Below, in pieces: positions 11,225 to 21,418 of a stretch of 62,000 bases of DNA. How positions within the stretch are numbered: the stretch's first letter is position 1; each line of letters begins with the position of its first letter. Source of the DNA: Liolophura sinensis (lineage: Eukaryota; Mollusca; Polyplacophora; Chitonida; Chitonidae); NCBI RefSeq assembly GCF_032854445.1, contig NC_088299.1, forward strand, positions 285,001-347,000. The letters run 5' to 3'. A program made the translations under genes and the position numbers. The notes below the pieces were generated by a model. The model was not told where the DNA came from, did not search any database, and worked only from the letters and a program-made list of their open reading frames with translations.

Positions 11225-14200
11225 ATGGCTCTAAATGTTGTATCACTAAATTGTCAGGGTTTGCTTTCGGACTGGAAGCAATTTTCCCTTGGCCATACCT
11301 TCAGGTCATTAAAAGCAGATGTTGCTTTTCTACAAGAGACGCATTTTACTGACGTCAATGACGTAACCCGGTTTGAAACAGCTGTGAAAGGGAAAGTCTT
11401 TTCCTCTTCTGGCTCGAATCATAGAGCGGGCACGGCTATTGTGTTTCTTGCTTCTTTCCTCGCCTCGGGGACCATAGTGTCATCTGTCACTGATCCCGGT
11501 GGTCGTTGGGTCAAGGTTGAGGCGGAGTATTCAGGCTTTGATTTTACGTTTGTCGCAGTACATGCACCAACATATGTTCCTGACCGTCGTCGGTTTTTCC
11601 AAGGTCTAGAAAGAGTTCTGGGTGATTCAAACACCAACGTCTTCCTGGCCGGAGATTTCAATTGCGTCTTAAATCCTCTAATAGATAGGCGAAGCACGGC
11701 CGCGGTAGCTTCTGATTCGTCTACTGCTCCTTTGGCAACTTTGATTAAAACATATTCTCTGTCGGATACTTTTAGGTTCCTTCATCCTGATGCCCATGAA
11801 TACACATGGACCTCGCCAACTGGTACGCACTCTTCGCGTCTGGATAGAGTGTATTGTAGCAAGGATCTCCTTGGACATCTGGTTCATGCAGGTCATGAAC
11901 CCACTGCCATGTCTGATCATACTATGGTCACAGCCAAATTTGATTCAGGGGATTGGGTAGAGAAAGGTCCGGGGTTCTGGAAGCTCAACGTCAGCCTGTT
12001 GAATGACGAAGAGTTTCACAAGAACATGCGAGATTATTTTGCCGCTTGGATGTCAGAGAGGGATTCTTTTAGGTCTGCTGCTGAATTCTGGGAGGAGGGC
12101 AAATCTGGGCTTAAGAGGGTGGCACTGTCGTACAGTAGGGCTAGGGCACGTCGCCGTAAACGGGCTCAACGTAAACTCCTAAAGGATTACAACAAGGTCT
12201 CTAAAAGAGTTAGTGATGGGGAGACCCATCTAGTTGACCTGTTGGAAGGTCTGAAACGTAAAGTGCGGGCTGGTGAGCAACAGGCTTATAAAGCAGCCGC
12301 CGTTCGTGCCAGAGTCAAGTGGCAGGTGGAAGGCGAGAACCCCACTCGCTATTTCTGTTCTTTGGAGAAGTCGCGTGGTACTGAAAAACTTATCCGCGAA
12401 GTAGCAACTCCTGATGGTCGTTCAGTCCGGTCCACCAAGGATTTATTGCAAGCCACATGCGATTTCTACCAGAGCCTCTACACCTCAGAGGGAGTTGAGA
12501 GAAATTGCATGGAGGAGTTGATCTCCCAGATCTCCCAGGTCTTGCCTCCTCAGGAGGCCGCGATCTGTGAACAGCCGTTCACTTTGGAAGAGCTGCACTC
12601 TGCAGCAAAGTCCATGACGCTGAACAAGTCCCCAGGTATCGATGGTCTTCCTGTCGAACTGTATTTGGCTTTCTGGGATGTCCTAGGCCCTATCCTGCTG
12701 GACGTTGCCAACGAGGCTTTTGAGCAGGGTGAGTTAACCGATTCAATGCAGCAGGCTCTTGTCAGGCTCGTTCACAAGCGGGGGCCAAAAGAGGACCTGC
12801 GGAATTGGAGGCCGATTTCACTCTTGTGTGCCGATTATAAGATCATCACGAAGGCGCTAACCCGCAGACTTGGATCCGTGATGGGCCTTGTTGTTCACAG
12901 TGATCAGACCTGTTCTGTGCCAGGGAGGTCAATCCTCACCAATAGCTTCCTTGTTCGGGACCTTATAGAGCTGGTCGAAGACGAGGATATCGAGGCGGCA
13001 ATCATAAGCCTTGATAACGAGAAGGCTTTTGATCGTTTGGAATGGGCTTTTATGCACAAAGTGTTGGAGCGGATGGGGTTCGGGCCTGTTTTTTGTAAAT
13101 GGATCCGGCTTCTTTACAAGTCTCCTGTAAGTCGTGTAATGGTGAATGGTTTTATTGGTGACCCTGTTCTCCTCGAGCGTGGAGTTCGCCAGGGCTGTCC
13201 TCTGTCTCCCCTGCTTTACGTTCTGGCCGCAGAGGTTCTTGGGGTGGTTGTGAGGTCTTCTGACATGAAGGGAGTGAGAGTCCCTGATGTCGAAGAACCG
13301 ATCAAAATCTCCCAGTATGCCGACGACGCATCTCTCTTCGTTGGAGATGATGAAGACTTCCACATTGCTGAGACGGTCTTGAACAAGTACCAGAAAGCGT
13401 CTGGCTGCAAAGTCAACAGATCCAAGTCAAAAGGGTTATTCTTGGGTGCTTGGAGGGGTCGTGCTGATACTCCTTTGGGTATTGAATGGTCACAAGATCA
13501 CGTCAAACTCTTGGGGGTAAAACAAGGTGCAAAAAACGCGGCTTCTGTTAACTGGAATGACCGCATCCAGAAGGTCGGCAGCACCCTCAAGGGGTGGAGC
13601 AAGAGAGGCCTAAGCATTGTTGGGCGAGTCCTTGTGTTAAACTTGCTGGCAATGTCGAAATTGTGGTATGTTGCCTCAGTTTTTGACTTGCCGGCGGATA
13701 AGGAGAACACATTAGTTGGGATGTGTCGGGATTTTTGTGGAAGAGTAAAAAGCCTCTGGTCTCTTCCAAAGTTTGTACCCTCCCCAAGGCAAGTGGAGGT
13801 CTAGGCCTCGTAGATATCCCCAAGAAGGTTCAGTCCTTAAAGCTGGCCTTTTTGGAGCGGCTTATGTTGAGTTCGTCTCGGTGGGCTCAGGTAGGCCGGA
13901 GGCTTGTGGCGTCGAAAAGTGAACCCCACGCGGTGGTTGATTTTTTCCGGCTGCTTAAAGCTCCAACGCGTTTCAGTTCTCTTCCTCGGTGGTACTTCGA
14001 CCATCTGAAAACCTTCTTTAAGCTGAAACGGACTGAGGCTGATCCGGTTTCGTGGCAGGAAGCTCTGGATCAGCCTTTGTATGGAAATCCCCTAATTTTA
14101 GGAGAGGGTGGAAGACCCTTGATTCCTGGTAAGACGGCCACGCCCAGTTTCCGGCGATTGTCGGATATTGTGGATGGAGGCACCAGAGTGTGGCTGGTCT

Positions 14201-15000
14201 TGGAGTCGGTCAATTGGCGTCACCTAGCAGCTGTGCGAAGGGCAATACCGAAGGCATGGTTCAGTCTGCCGGATACTGTCACGAATCCCAGCCGGACGAG
14301 GTATCAGGTTAACCAACAGGACCTTTCTCAGCTTTCCTCCAGGAGATGGTATCAGATCCTTCTGGTGGACAACGACGTAACCCCTGCCGGAGTCCAGAAG
14401 TGGCAACAGTTGGGTTCGGTGCCATCGTCCTGGAGGAACTTGTTTTTATCGCTTTGGAAGTCTGGGGTAGACAACCGAGTTAAGGAGGCAGTTTGGCTGC
14501 TGTGGCACAGACAATGGTGGGTCGGGCATAAGTTAGTCCGAGCAGGACTGTCTGTATCTGCCGACTGTCCTTTGTGCTCGTCTCAAGACGAGACCGTAGA
14601 ACACCTTGTGTGGCATTGCCCGGTTGCGTCCAGCATGTGGCAGATGTTGGAACGGACAATTGGGCGCGTCCTCGGACGAGGGTTCTCGTTAAGCCTGGAA
14701 GATGTGTTGTGGGGCGACTTGAGACAAGTGCCTTCTTCATTGAAACCGGTCGTCAGAGATCAGGTGTTTCTTTGTATCTGGTCAATTTGGAGGCATCGGT
14801 GCTACGTGGTAGCGCACAATCACGTGATCGACCATCTTAAGGTGGTGCCCAGCCTTTTCCACAGGGACCTGCAGTACCACTTGCTGACTGTTTTTGAACG
14901 GCATCGCAGGCTGGGAAAGTTGGCGACATTCAAGACCACCTGGTGTCGCAATTCTATTCTTTGTGTTCTGCGGAACGGCAGGCCCGTTGTCCAATTTTAA
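11225..15000 (+). pseudogene. LINE ORF2, copy 1, single-nt frameshift
   Basis: Endonuclease/reverse transcriptase of the LINE. The first frame runs from MALNVVSLNCQG to a stop at 13804; the remainder continues in another frame to 15000. The break is one missing T: copy 1 has T5 at 13732-13736 where copy 2 has T6 (19870-19875). Everything else is intact: APE endonuclease motifs, RT with SQYADDASLF (about 13312-13341), and the C-terminal C-C-H-C motif. Because the lesion lies in a homopolymer it could be a sequencing or assembly error, in which case this copy would also be complete at 1258 codons. Confidence 0.88.
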
Positions 15001-15187
15001 TCTGGCAATTGTTCGTGACCTGGTGTCATGACTTCACGTTTTCAGCAGTTCCGCCTATTCTGAGGCGGAAGTTTTACTGTAAATTTTAATGGATATTTGT
15101 TTCTTGTGTCTGTCCTGGCTCTATCTGTCTGCCGGTTGTGACGTTTTAGTCATATAATGATGGGCTGGTCCTGTCACTAAGGATGTA

Positions 15188-15249
15188 GGTATGTTTTACA
15201 TACCGCGGACAGACTTGGTTCTGTTTTCCCACAGCCTAGATTGCTGTGG
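15188..15249 (+). terminator. Hairpins at LINE 3' end (copy 1)
   Basis: GGTATG-TTTTA-CATACC (15188-15204) and CCACAGC-CTAGATT-GCTGTGG (15229-15249) form two stems just before CGTAC and the poly(A) tail. All four copies keep them. Such 3'-terminal structures in LINE RNA commonly mark the template for the cognate reverse transcriptase. That role here is inference. The type terminator is used only because it is a 3'-end structure. Confidence 0.5.
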
Positions 15250-15285
15250 CGTACAAAAAAAAAAACAAAAAAAAAAAAAAAAAAA

Positions 15286-15299
15286 GATAGATAGATAGA
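15286..15299. repeat. (GATA)n linker between LINE copies 1 and 2
   Basis: GATAGATAGATAGA separates the poly(A) of copy 1 from the first base of copy 2. It is the only non-element sequence between the two. Confidence 0.9.
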
Positions 15300-15801
15300 G
15301 CTTTGGAGGTCACACGTGTTGTCAGATCGCTCCATCTGTCAGGCTTCATTTCTCTGGATTTCCAGTGATTTCTTGTGTGTTTGTGATACTCACAGATTTC
15401 TCTTGTCACGAGCTATCCATTGATATAGTTTGTAGTCAGAAATTCTATATTTTTGACTAGTTTTTTGACGTTTTGGTGTTTGGCCAGCGTGGCCGGTGGG
15501 CCAGCCTGCGCGGCTTGGCTCAGGCACCAGTTGTCGTGGCCTGTGTTGGAGGCCTATACGGCTTACAGCATAGGACAGTGAACAAGGTCAGCTTGCCCGG
15601 TAGAGCTCCATTCATCCCGGGCTAGCAGGGCACACAAAGGCTTTTGTAACTAACTTGCAGCAAATTCGTGCACTCTTGCACGAAGTTTATTCGCCACTGT
15701 CACTAGACAGTTGATCGGTGAAGGGGTTGAGCACGTAGTGCAGTACCTGACTGACCGTCCACACAGTTGGACGTGTCAGTCGGGTAGCGCCTTTGGGCGA
15801 G

Positions 15802-15803
<2 letters not shown>

Positions 15804-15833
<30 letters not shown>
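15804..15833 (+). repeat. T30 tract before ORF1, LINE copy 2
   Basis: A run of 30 T follows GGGCGAGGG and is followed by CACCACCAGA and the ORF1 ATG. The bases after the T tract match copy 4 but differ from copies 1 and 3 (GAACCAACA). Confidence 0.95.
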
Positions 15834-15843
15834 CACCACCAGA

Positions 15844-17355
15844 ATGGCTTTCCGCATTAAAAGGCCTCTTAGCCTTAAATTGCGGATTAAAGGCAATATA
15901 AAAGCCATTGAAGTTTACCATGGGTTGCAGGAACGCATCGGCAGCGGACCCAAAGTGTTGAGGGGTTTGGTCCACGTTACTGGCGATCTGTGGAATGTCA
16001 CTGTTGCCAATGAGGAGGTGAAGCAAAAATTACTTAATGAAGATCTGGTACTTAATGGAGTAAACTGTCCGGTTTATGAAGTTGAGCAATCCAGAACTTT
16101 GGTGAAGGTGAAGAGCCCTTATGAGATTCCGGATGAACGGATAGGGGCTGTTCTTAAACAGTTTGGAACGGTGCACTCTGTTGAACGAGAATGCTACCTA
16201 TTCGACAGAACCTTGCAAAATGGGGTTAGGAGAGTATGGATGAGCAACATTTCGTCCACCATTCCTGAAGCCATATGGGTGGGAGCATCTTTTCGGTTAC
16301 CAGTCTGGTACAGAGGGCAGGTGCGAGCTTGTCACCTGTGCCAGGCGACAGACCACGTAAAAAATGACTGCCCACTGAAAAACAAATGTTTGATTTGCAA
16401 GCAAGAAGGTCATTTCCAAAAGAATTGTCCTCAAGATCTGGACACTGAGAGTAGCGACAATGGGACAAGTAGTGGAGATGAAGATGACATCGCAGTTGCG
16501 ATGGATCATAATGGTAATAAGGACGACGAGGATATGAATAATGATGATCATGACAATGAGCAGGGAGATAATGACGGAAAGGATGACAGTGATGATGACA
16601 CGGATGATAGTAATGAGGCTGAGGATGATTGTGAAATGGTGAATGGGGATACGGATGGTGGACAGGAGAGTAGCAATGATGTAGTGGGTAATGATGATAA
16701 AAATGAGATGAATGAGGCAGAGGACGGGAATGATAAAGATGCTATGGATAATGGTAAGGACGGGCAGGAGGGTGGTAGGAATGAAGAGGGTAAAGAGGAG
16801 GAAAATGATGTGGACAACAATGTAGATAATGGTACTTCATCAGTATCTAGCCAGGTCAAACAGGAGGAAGTATCGTTGAGTTTCACTGAACCGTTGGTTC
16901 CGTACAGCTCGACCGGTCAGTCTCCCGAGCAAGACTCTTCACAAGACTTGTGGAGTCAATCATTTACCTTTTCACAGCCAATTGCAAAACAAGATATAAA
17001 TGAGTCCTTATGGAGCACCGCTTCAGAGGCCATTTTTGTAGACACCTCAAAAGACCAAGTTAGCGGCATTGAAGCCTCTGGATCGGTTATCCCCATGGAC
17101 GACACGACGTCGGAAATGGAGGATTCCGTTCCGGGAGAAGACCTAGACGAGTCAATGCCGGCATACGCAAACGATCAAGGCGAGGTTTTAGTTCCTGTCT
17201 CCACTTCTTTAGGAGTCCATTATCGGACCATGCGCCGCGACTCAAAAATTGAGAAAGTCAGGAAACAGAGGAAAGTAATTTACCTGTCCCAGGAGGACTT
17301 TACTGCACGCAAGGCTGCCCTGTACAAGAAGTCGAGAAAAACAAAACTTAAATAG
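15844..17355 (+). CDS. LINE ORF1 protein, copy 2 (503 aa)
   Basis: Intact ORF1 with the same plan as copy 1: RRM-like N-terminus, two CCHC knuckles (CHLCQATDHVKNDC and CLICKQEGHFQKNC), an acidic linker two residues longer than in copy 1, and a basic C-terminus. The frame is open further upstream through the T tract, which would add a Phe run, but the start is placed at MAFRIKRP because only that ATG is shared by all four copies and frame and tract length differ upstream. The stop TAG is followed by ATCCATA and then the ORF2 ATG. Coiled-coil regions are not obvious. Confidence 0.92.
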   Translation: MAFRIKRPLSLKLRIKGNIKAIEVYHGLQERIGSGPKVLRGLVHVTGDLWNVTVANEEVKQKLLNEDLVLNGVNCPVYEVEQSRTLVKVKSPYEIPDERIGAVLKQFGTVHSVERECYLFDRTLQNGVRRVWMSNISSTIPEAIWVGASFRLPVWYRGQVRACHLCQATDHVKNDCPLKNKCLICKQEGHFQKNCPQDLDTESSDNGTSSGDEDDIAVAMDHNGNKDDEDMNNDDHDNEQGDNDGKDDSDDDTDDSNEAEDDCEMVNGDTDGGQESSNDVVGNDDKNEMNEAEDGNDKDAMDNGKDGQEGGRNEEGKEEENDVDNNVDNGTSSVSSQVKQEEVSLSFTEPLVPYSSTGQSPEQDSSQDLWSQSFTFSQPIAKQDINESLWSTASEAIFVDTSKDQVSGIEASGSVIPMDDTTSEMEDSVPGEDLDESMPAYANDQGEVLVPVSTSLGVHYRTMRRDSKIEKVRKQRKVIYLSQEDFTARKAALYKKSRKTKLK

Positions 17356-17362
17356 ATCCATA

Positions 17363-20300
17363 ATGGCTCTGAATGTTGTCTCACTAAATTGTCAGGGTTT
17401 GCTTTCGGACTGGAAGCAATTTTCCCTTGGCCATACCTTCAGGTCATTAAAAGCAGATGTTGCTTTTCTACAAGAGACGCATTTTACTGACGTCAATGAC
17501 GTAACCCGGTTTGAAACAGCTGTGAAAGGGAAAGTTTTTTCCTCTTCCGGCTCGAATCATAGAGCGGGCACGGCTATTGTGTTTCTTGCTTCTTTCCTCG
17601 CCTCGGGGACCATAGTGTCATCTGTCACTGATCCCGGTGGTCGTTGGGTCAAGGTTGAGGCGGAGTATTCAGGCTTTGATTTTACGTTTGTCGCCGTACA
17701 TGCACCAACATATGTTCCTGACCGTCGTCGGTTTTTCCAAGGTCTAGAAAGAGTTTTGGGTGATTCAAACACCAACGTCTTCCTGGCCGGCGATTTCAAT
17801 TGCGTCTTAAATCCTCTAATAGATAGGCGAAGCACGGCCGCGGTAGCTTCTGATTCGTCTACTGCTCCTTTGGCAACTTTGATTAAAACATATTCTCTGT
17901 CGGATACTTTTAGGTTCCTTCATCCTGATGCCCATGAATACACTTGGACGTCGCCAACTGGTGCGCACTCTTCGCGTCTGGATAGAGTGTATTGTAGCAA
18001 GGATCTCCTTGGACATCTGGTTCATGCAGGTCATGAACCCACTGTCATGTCTGATCATACTATGGTCACAGCCAAATTTGATTCAGGGGACTGGGTAGAG
18101 AAAGGTCCGGGGTTCTGGAAGCTCAACGTCAGCCTGTTGAATGACGAAGAGTTTCACAAGAACATGCGAGATTATTTTGCCGCTTGGATGTCAGAGAGGG
18201 ATTCTTTTAGGTCTGCTGCTGAATTCTGGGAGGAGGGCAAATCTGGGCTTAAGCGGGTGGCACTGTCGTACAGTAAAGCTAGGGCACGTCGCCGTAAACG
18301 GGCTCAACGTAAACTCCTAAAGGATTACAACAAGGTCTCTAAAAGAGTTAGTGATGGGGAGACCCATCTAGTTGACCTGTTGGAAGGTCTAAAACGTAAA
18401 GTGCGGGCTGGTGAGCAACAGGCTTATAAAGCAGCCGCCGTTCGTGCCAGAGTCAAGTGGCAGGTGGAAGGCGAGAACCCCACTCGCTATTTCTGTTCTT
18501 TGGAGAAGTCGCGTGCTACAGAAAAACTTATCCGCGAAGTAGCAACTCCTGATGGCCGTTCAGTCCGGTCCACCGAGGATTTATTGCAAGCCACATGCGA
18601 TTTCTACCAGGGCCTCTTCACCTCAGAGGGAGTTGAGAGAAATTGCATGGAGGAGTTGATCTCCCAGATCTCCCAGATCTTGCCTCCTCAGGAGGCCGCG
18701 ATTTGTGAACAGCCGTTCACTTTGGAAGAGCTGCACTCTGCAGCAAAATCCATGACGCTGAACAAGTCCCCAGGTATCGATGGTCTTCCTGTCGAACTGT
18801 ATTTGGCTTTCTGGGATGTGCTAGGCCCTATCCTGCTGGACGTTGCCAACGAGGCTTTTGAGCAGGGTGAGTTAACCAATTCAATGCAGCAGGCTCTTGT
18901 CAGGCTCGTTCACAAGCGGGGGCCAAAAGAGGACCTGCGGAATTGGAGGCCGATTTCACTCTTGTGTGCCGATTATAAGATCATTACGAAGGCGCTAACC
19001 CGCAGACTTGGATCCGTGATGGGCCTTGTTGTTCACAGTGATCAGACCTGTTCTGTGCCAGGGAGGTCAATCCTCACCAATAGCTTCCTTGTTCGGGACC
19101 TTATAGAGCTGGTCGAACACGAGGATATCGAGGCGGCAATCATAAGCCTTGATAACGAGAAGGCTTTTGATCGTTTGGAATGGGCTTTTATGCACAAAGT
19201 GTTGGAGCGGATGGGGTTCGGGCCTGTTTTTTGTAAATGGATCCGGCTTCTTTACAAGTCTCCTGTTAGTCGTGTAATGGTGAATGGTTTTATTGGTGAC
19301 CCTGTTCTCCTCGAGCGTGGAGTTCGCCAGGGCTGTCCTCTGTCTCCCCTGATTTACGTTCTGGCCGCAGAGGTTCTTGGGGTGGTTGTGAGGTCTTCTG
19401 ACATGAAGGGAGTGAGAGTCCCTGATGTCGAAGAACCGATCAAAATCTCCCAGTATGCCGACGACGCATCTCTCTTCGTGGGAGATGATGAAGATTTCCA
19501 CATTGCTGAGGCGATCTTGAACAAGTACCAGAAAGCGTCTGGCTGCAAAGTCAACAGATCCAAGTCAAAAGGGTTATTCTTGGGTGCTTGGAAGGGTCGT
19601 GCCGATACTCCTTTGGGTATTGAATGGTCACAGGATCACGTCAAACTCTTGGGGGTAAAACAAGGTGCAAAAAACGCGGCTTCTGTTAACTGGAATGACC
19701 GCATCCAGAAGGTCGGCAGCACCCTCAAGGGATGGAGCAAGAGAGGCCTAAGCATTGTTGGGCGAGTCCTTGTGTTAAACTTGCTGGCAATGTCGAAATT
19801 GTGGTATGTTGCCTCAGTTTTTGACTTGCCGGCGGATAAGGAGAACACATTAGTTGGGATGTGTCGGGATTTTTTGTGGAAGAGCAAAAAGCCTCTGGTC
19901 TCTTCCAAAGTTTGTACCCTCCCCAAGGCAAGTGGAGGTCTAGGCCTCGTAGATATCCCCAAGAAGGTTCAGTCCTTAAAGCTGGCCTTTTTGGAGCGGC
20001 TTATGTTGAGTTCGTCTCGGTGGGCTCAGGTAGGCCGGAGGCTTGTGGCGTCGAAAAGTGAACCCCACGCTGTGGTTGACTTTTTCCGGCTGCTTAAAGC
20101 TCCAACGCGTTTCAGTTCTCTTCCTCGGTGGTACTTCGACCATCTGAAAACCTTCTTTAAGCTGAAACGGACTGAGGCTGATCCGGTTTCGTGGCAGGAA
20201 GCTCTGGATCAGCCTTTGTATGGAAATCCTCTAATTTTAGGAGAGGGTGGAAGACCCTTGATGCCTGGTAAGACGGCCACGCCCAGTTTCCGGCGATTGT

Positions 20301-21139
20301 CGGATATTGTGGATGGAGGCACCAGAGTGTGGCTGGTCTTGGAGTCGGTCAATTGGCGTCACCTAGCAGCTGTGCGAAGGGCAATACCGAAGGCATGGTT
20401 CAGTCTACCGGATACTGTAACGAATCCCAGCCGGACGAGGTATCAGGTTAACCAACAGGACCTTTCTCAGCTTTCCTCCAGGAGATGGTATCAGATCCTT
20501 CTGGTGGACAACGACGTAATCCCTGCCGGAGTCCAGAAGTGGCAACAGTTGGGTTGGGTGCCATCGTCCTGGAGGAACTTGTTTTTATCGCTCTGGAAGT
20601 CTGGGGTAGACAATCGAGCTAAGGAGGCTGTTTGGCTGCTGTGGCACAGACAGTGGTGGGTCGGGCATAAGTTAGTCCGAGCAGGACTGTCTGTATCTGC
20701 CGACTGTCCTTTGTGCTCGTCTCAAGACGAGACCGTAGAACACCTTGTGTGGCATTGCCCGGTTGCGTCCAGCATGTGGCAGATGTTGGAACGGACAATT
20801 GGGCGCGTCCTTGGACGAGGGTTCTCGTTCAGCCTGGAAGATGTGTTGTGGGGCGACTTGAGACAAGTGCCTTCTTCATTGAAACCGGTCGTCAGAGATC
20901 AGGTGTTTCTTTGTATCTGGTCAATTTGGAGGCATCGGTGCTACGTGGTAGCACACAATCACGTGATCGACCATCTTAAGGTGGTGCCCAGCCTTTTCCA
21001 CAGGGACCTGCAGTACCACTTGCTGACTGTTTTTGAACGGCATCGCAGGATGGGAAAGTTGGCGACATTCAAGACCACCTGGTGTCGCAATTCTATTCTT
21101 TGTGTTCTGCGGAACGGCAGGCCCGTTGTCCAATTTTAA
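17363..21139 (+). CDS. LINE ORF2: APE endonuclease / reverse transcriptase (1258 aa)
   Basis: Enzyme for target-primed reverse transcription. Residues 1-240 are an apurinic-like endonuclease: LNCQG (8-12), LQETH (36-40), AGDFNC (142-147), a WTSPTG/RLDRVY block (195-210) and the catalytic SDH (230-232). After a basic linker rich in RRKRAQRK, the reverse transcriptase spans about 450-780, with SLDNEKAFDR (motif A, Asp597), GVRQGCPLSP (653-662) and SQYADD (Asp700, Asp701). The C-terminal part carries C1115-C1118-H1127-C1132, typical of LINE ORF2 ends. The NRSKSKGLFLGAW phrase after YADD resembles the L1/Tx1 group rather than CR1, Jockey or RTE. The endonuclease presumably sets the GATA preference. 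No lesion is seen. Confidence 0.95.
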   Translation: MALNVVSLNCQGLLSDWKQFSLGHTFRSLKADVAFLQETHFTDVNDVTRFETAVKGKVFSSSGSNHRAGTAIVFLASFLASGTIVSSVTDPGGRWVKVEAEYSGFDFTFVAVHAPTYVPDRRRFFQGLERVLGDSNTNVFLAGDFNCVLNPLIDRRSTAAVASDSSTAPLATLIKTYSLSDTFRFLHPDAHEYTWTSPTGAHSSRLDRVYCSKDLLGHLVHAGHEPTVMSDHTMVTAKFDSGDWVEKGPGFWKLNVSLLNDEEFHKNMRDYFAAWMSERDSFRSAAEFWEEGKSGLKRVALSYSKARARRRKRAQRKLLKDYNKVSKRVSDGETHLVDLLEGLKRKVRAGEQQAYKAAAVRARVKWQVEGENPTRYFCSLEKSRATEKLIREVATPDGRSVRSTEDLLQATCDFYQGLFTSEGVERNCMEELISQISQILPPQEAAICEQPFTLEELHSAAKSMTLNKSPGIDGLPVELYLAFWDVLGPILLDVANEAFEQGELTNSMQQALVRLVHKRGPKEDLRNWRPISLLCADYKIITKALTRRLGSVMGLVVHSDQTCSVPGRSILTNSFLVRDLIELVEHEDIEAAIISLDNEKAFDRLEWAFMHKVLERMGFGPVFCKWIRLLYKSPVSRVMVNGFIGDPVLLERGVRQGCPLSPLIYVLAAEVLGVVVRSSDMKGVRVPDVEEPIKISQYADDASLFVGDDEDFHIAEAILNKYQKASGCKVNRSKSKGLFLGAWKGRADTPLGIEWSQDHVKLLGVKQGAKNAASVNWNDRIQKVGSTLKGWSKRGLSIVGRVLVLNLLAMSKLWYVASVFDLPADKENTLVGMCRDFLWKSKKPLVSSKVCTLPKASGGLGLVDIPKKVQSLKLAFLERLMLSSSRWAQVGRRLVASKSEPHAVVDFFRLLKAPTRFSSLPRWYFDHLKTFFKLKRTEADPVSWQEALDQPLYGNPLILGEGGRPLMPGKTATPSFRRLSDIVDGGTRVWLVLESVNWRHLAAVRRAIPKAWFSLPDTVTNPSRTRYQVNQQDLSQLSSRRWYQILLVDNDVIPAGVQKWQQLGWVPSSWRNLFLSLWKSGVDNRAKEAVWLLWHRQWWVGHKLVRAGLSVSADCPLCSSQDETVEHLVWHCPVASSMWQMLERTIGRVLGRGFSFSLEDVLWGDLRQVPSSLKPVVRDQVFLCIWSIWRHRCYVVAHNHVIDHLKVVPSLFHRDLQYHLLTVFERHRRMGKLATFKTTWCRNSILCVLRNGRPVVQF

Positions 21140-21408
21140 TCTGGCAATTGTTCGTAACCTGGTGTCACGTTTTCAGCAGTTCCACCTATTCTAAGGCGGA
21201 AGTTTTACTGTAAATTTTAATGGATATTTGTTTCTTGTGTCTGTCCTGGCTCTATCTGTCTGCCGGTTGTGACGTTTTAGTCATATAATGATGGGCTGGT
21301 CCTGTTAGTAAGGATGTAGGTATGTTTTACATACCGCGGACAGACTTGGTTCTGTTTTCCCACAGCCTAGATTGCTGTGGCGTACAAAAAAAAAAAAAAA
21401 AAAAAAAA

Positions 21409-21418
21409 GATAGATAGA
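21409..21418. repeat. (GATA)n linker between LINE copies 2 and 3
   Basis: GATAGATAGA is the shortest of the inter-copy linkers. It joins the poly(A) of copy 2 to GCTTTGGAGG of copy 3. Confidence 0.9.

Larger units (their letters stand above)
9154..15285 (+). mobile_element. LINE copy 1 of 4 (L1/Tx1-like, GATA-targeted)
   Basis: Full-length two-ORF non-LTR retrotransposon of about 6.13 kb: 5' UTR (9154-9711), ORF1 (9712-11217), ORF2 (11225-15000, one frameshift), 3' UTR (15001-15253) and poly(A) tail (15254-15285, with one C). It begins with GCTTTGGAGGTC like the other copies and is followed by GATAGATAGATAGA and then the first base of copy 2. No target site duplication other than the GATA units is visible. 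It is very close in sequence to copies 2 and 3. ORF2 would be complete but for a single missing T. Confidence 0.93.
15300..21408 (+). mobile_element. LINE copy 2 of 4, intact
   Basis: Complete element of about 6.11 kb: 5' UTR (15300-15843) with a T30 tract, ORF1 (15844-17355), ORF2 (17363-21139), 3' UTR with two hairpins (21319-21335 and 21360-21380), and poly(A) (21386-21408). Both ORFs are uninterrupted. It is the only copy in the window coding an undamaged ORF2, so it is the best candidate for a retrotransposition-competent source. It is flanked on both sides by GATA units and other copies of itself. Confidence 0.95.

Noticed and set aside
15793-15843. Longer ORF1 start in copy 2 adding a poly-Phe leader
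   Set aside because: It reads through the T tract, whose length and frame differ between copies. Only the MAFRIKRP start is shared.
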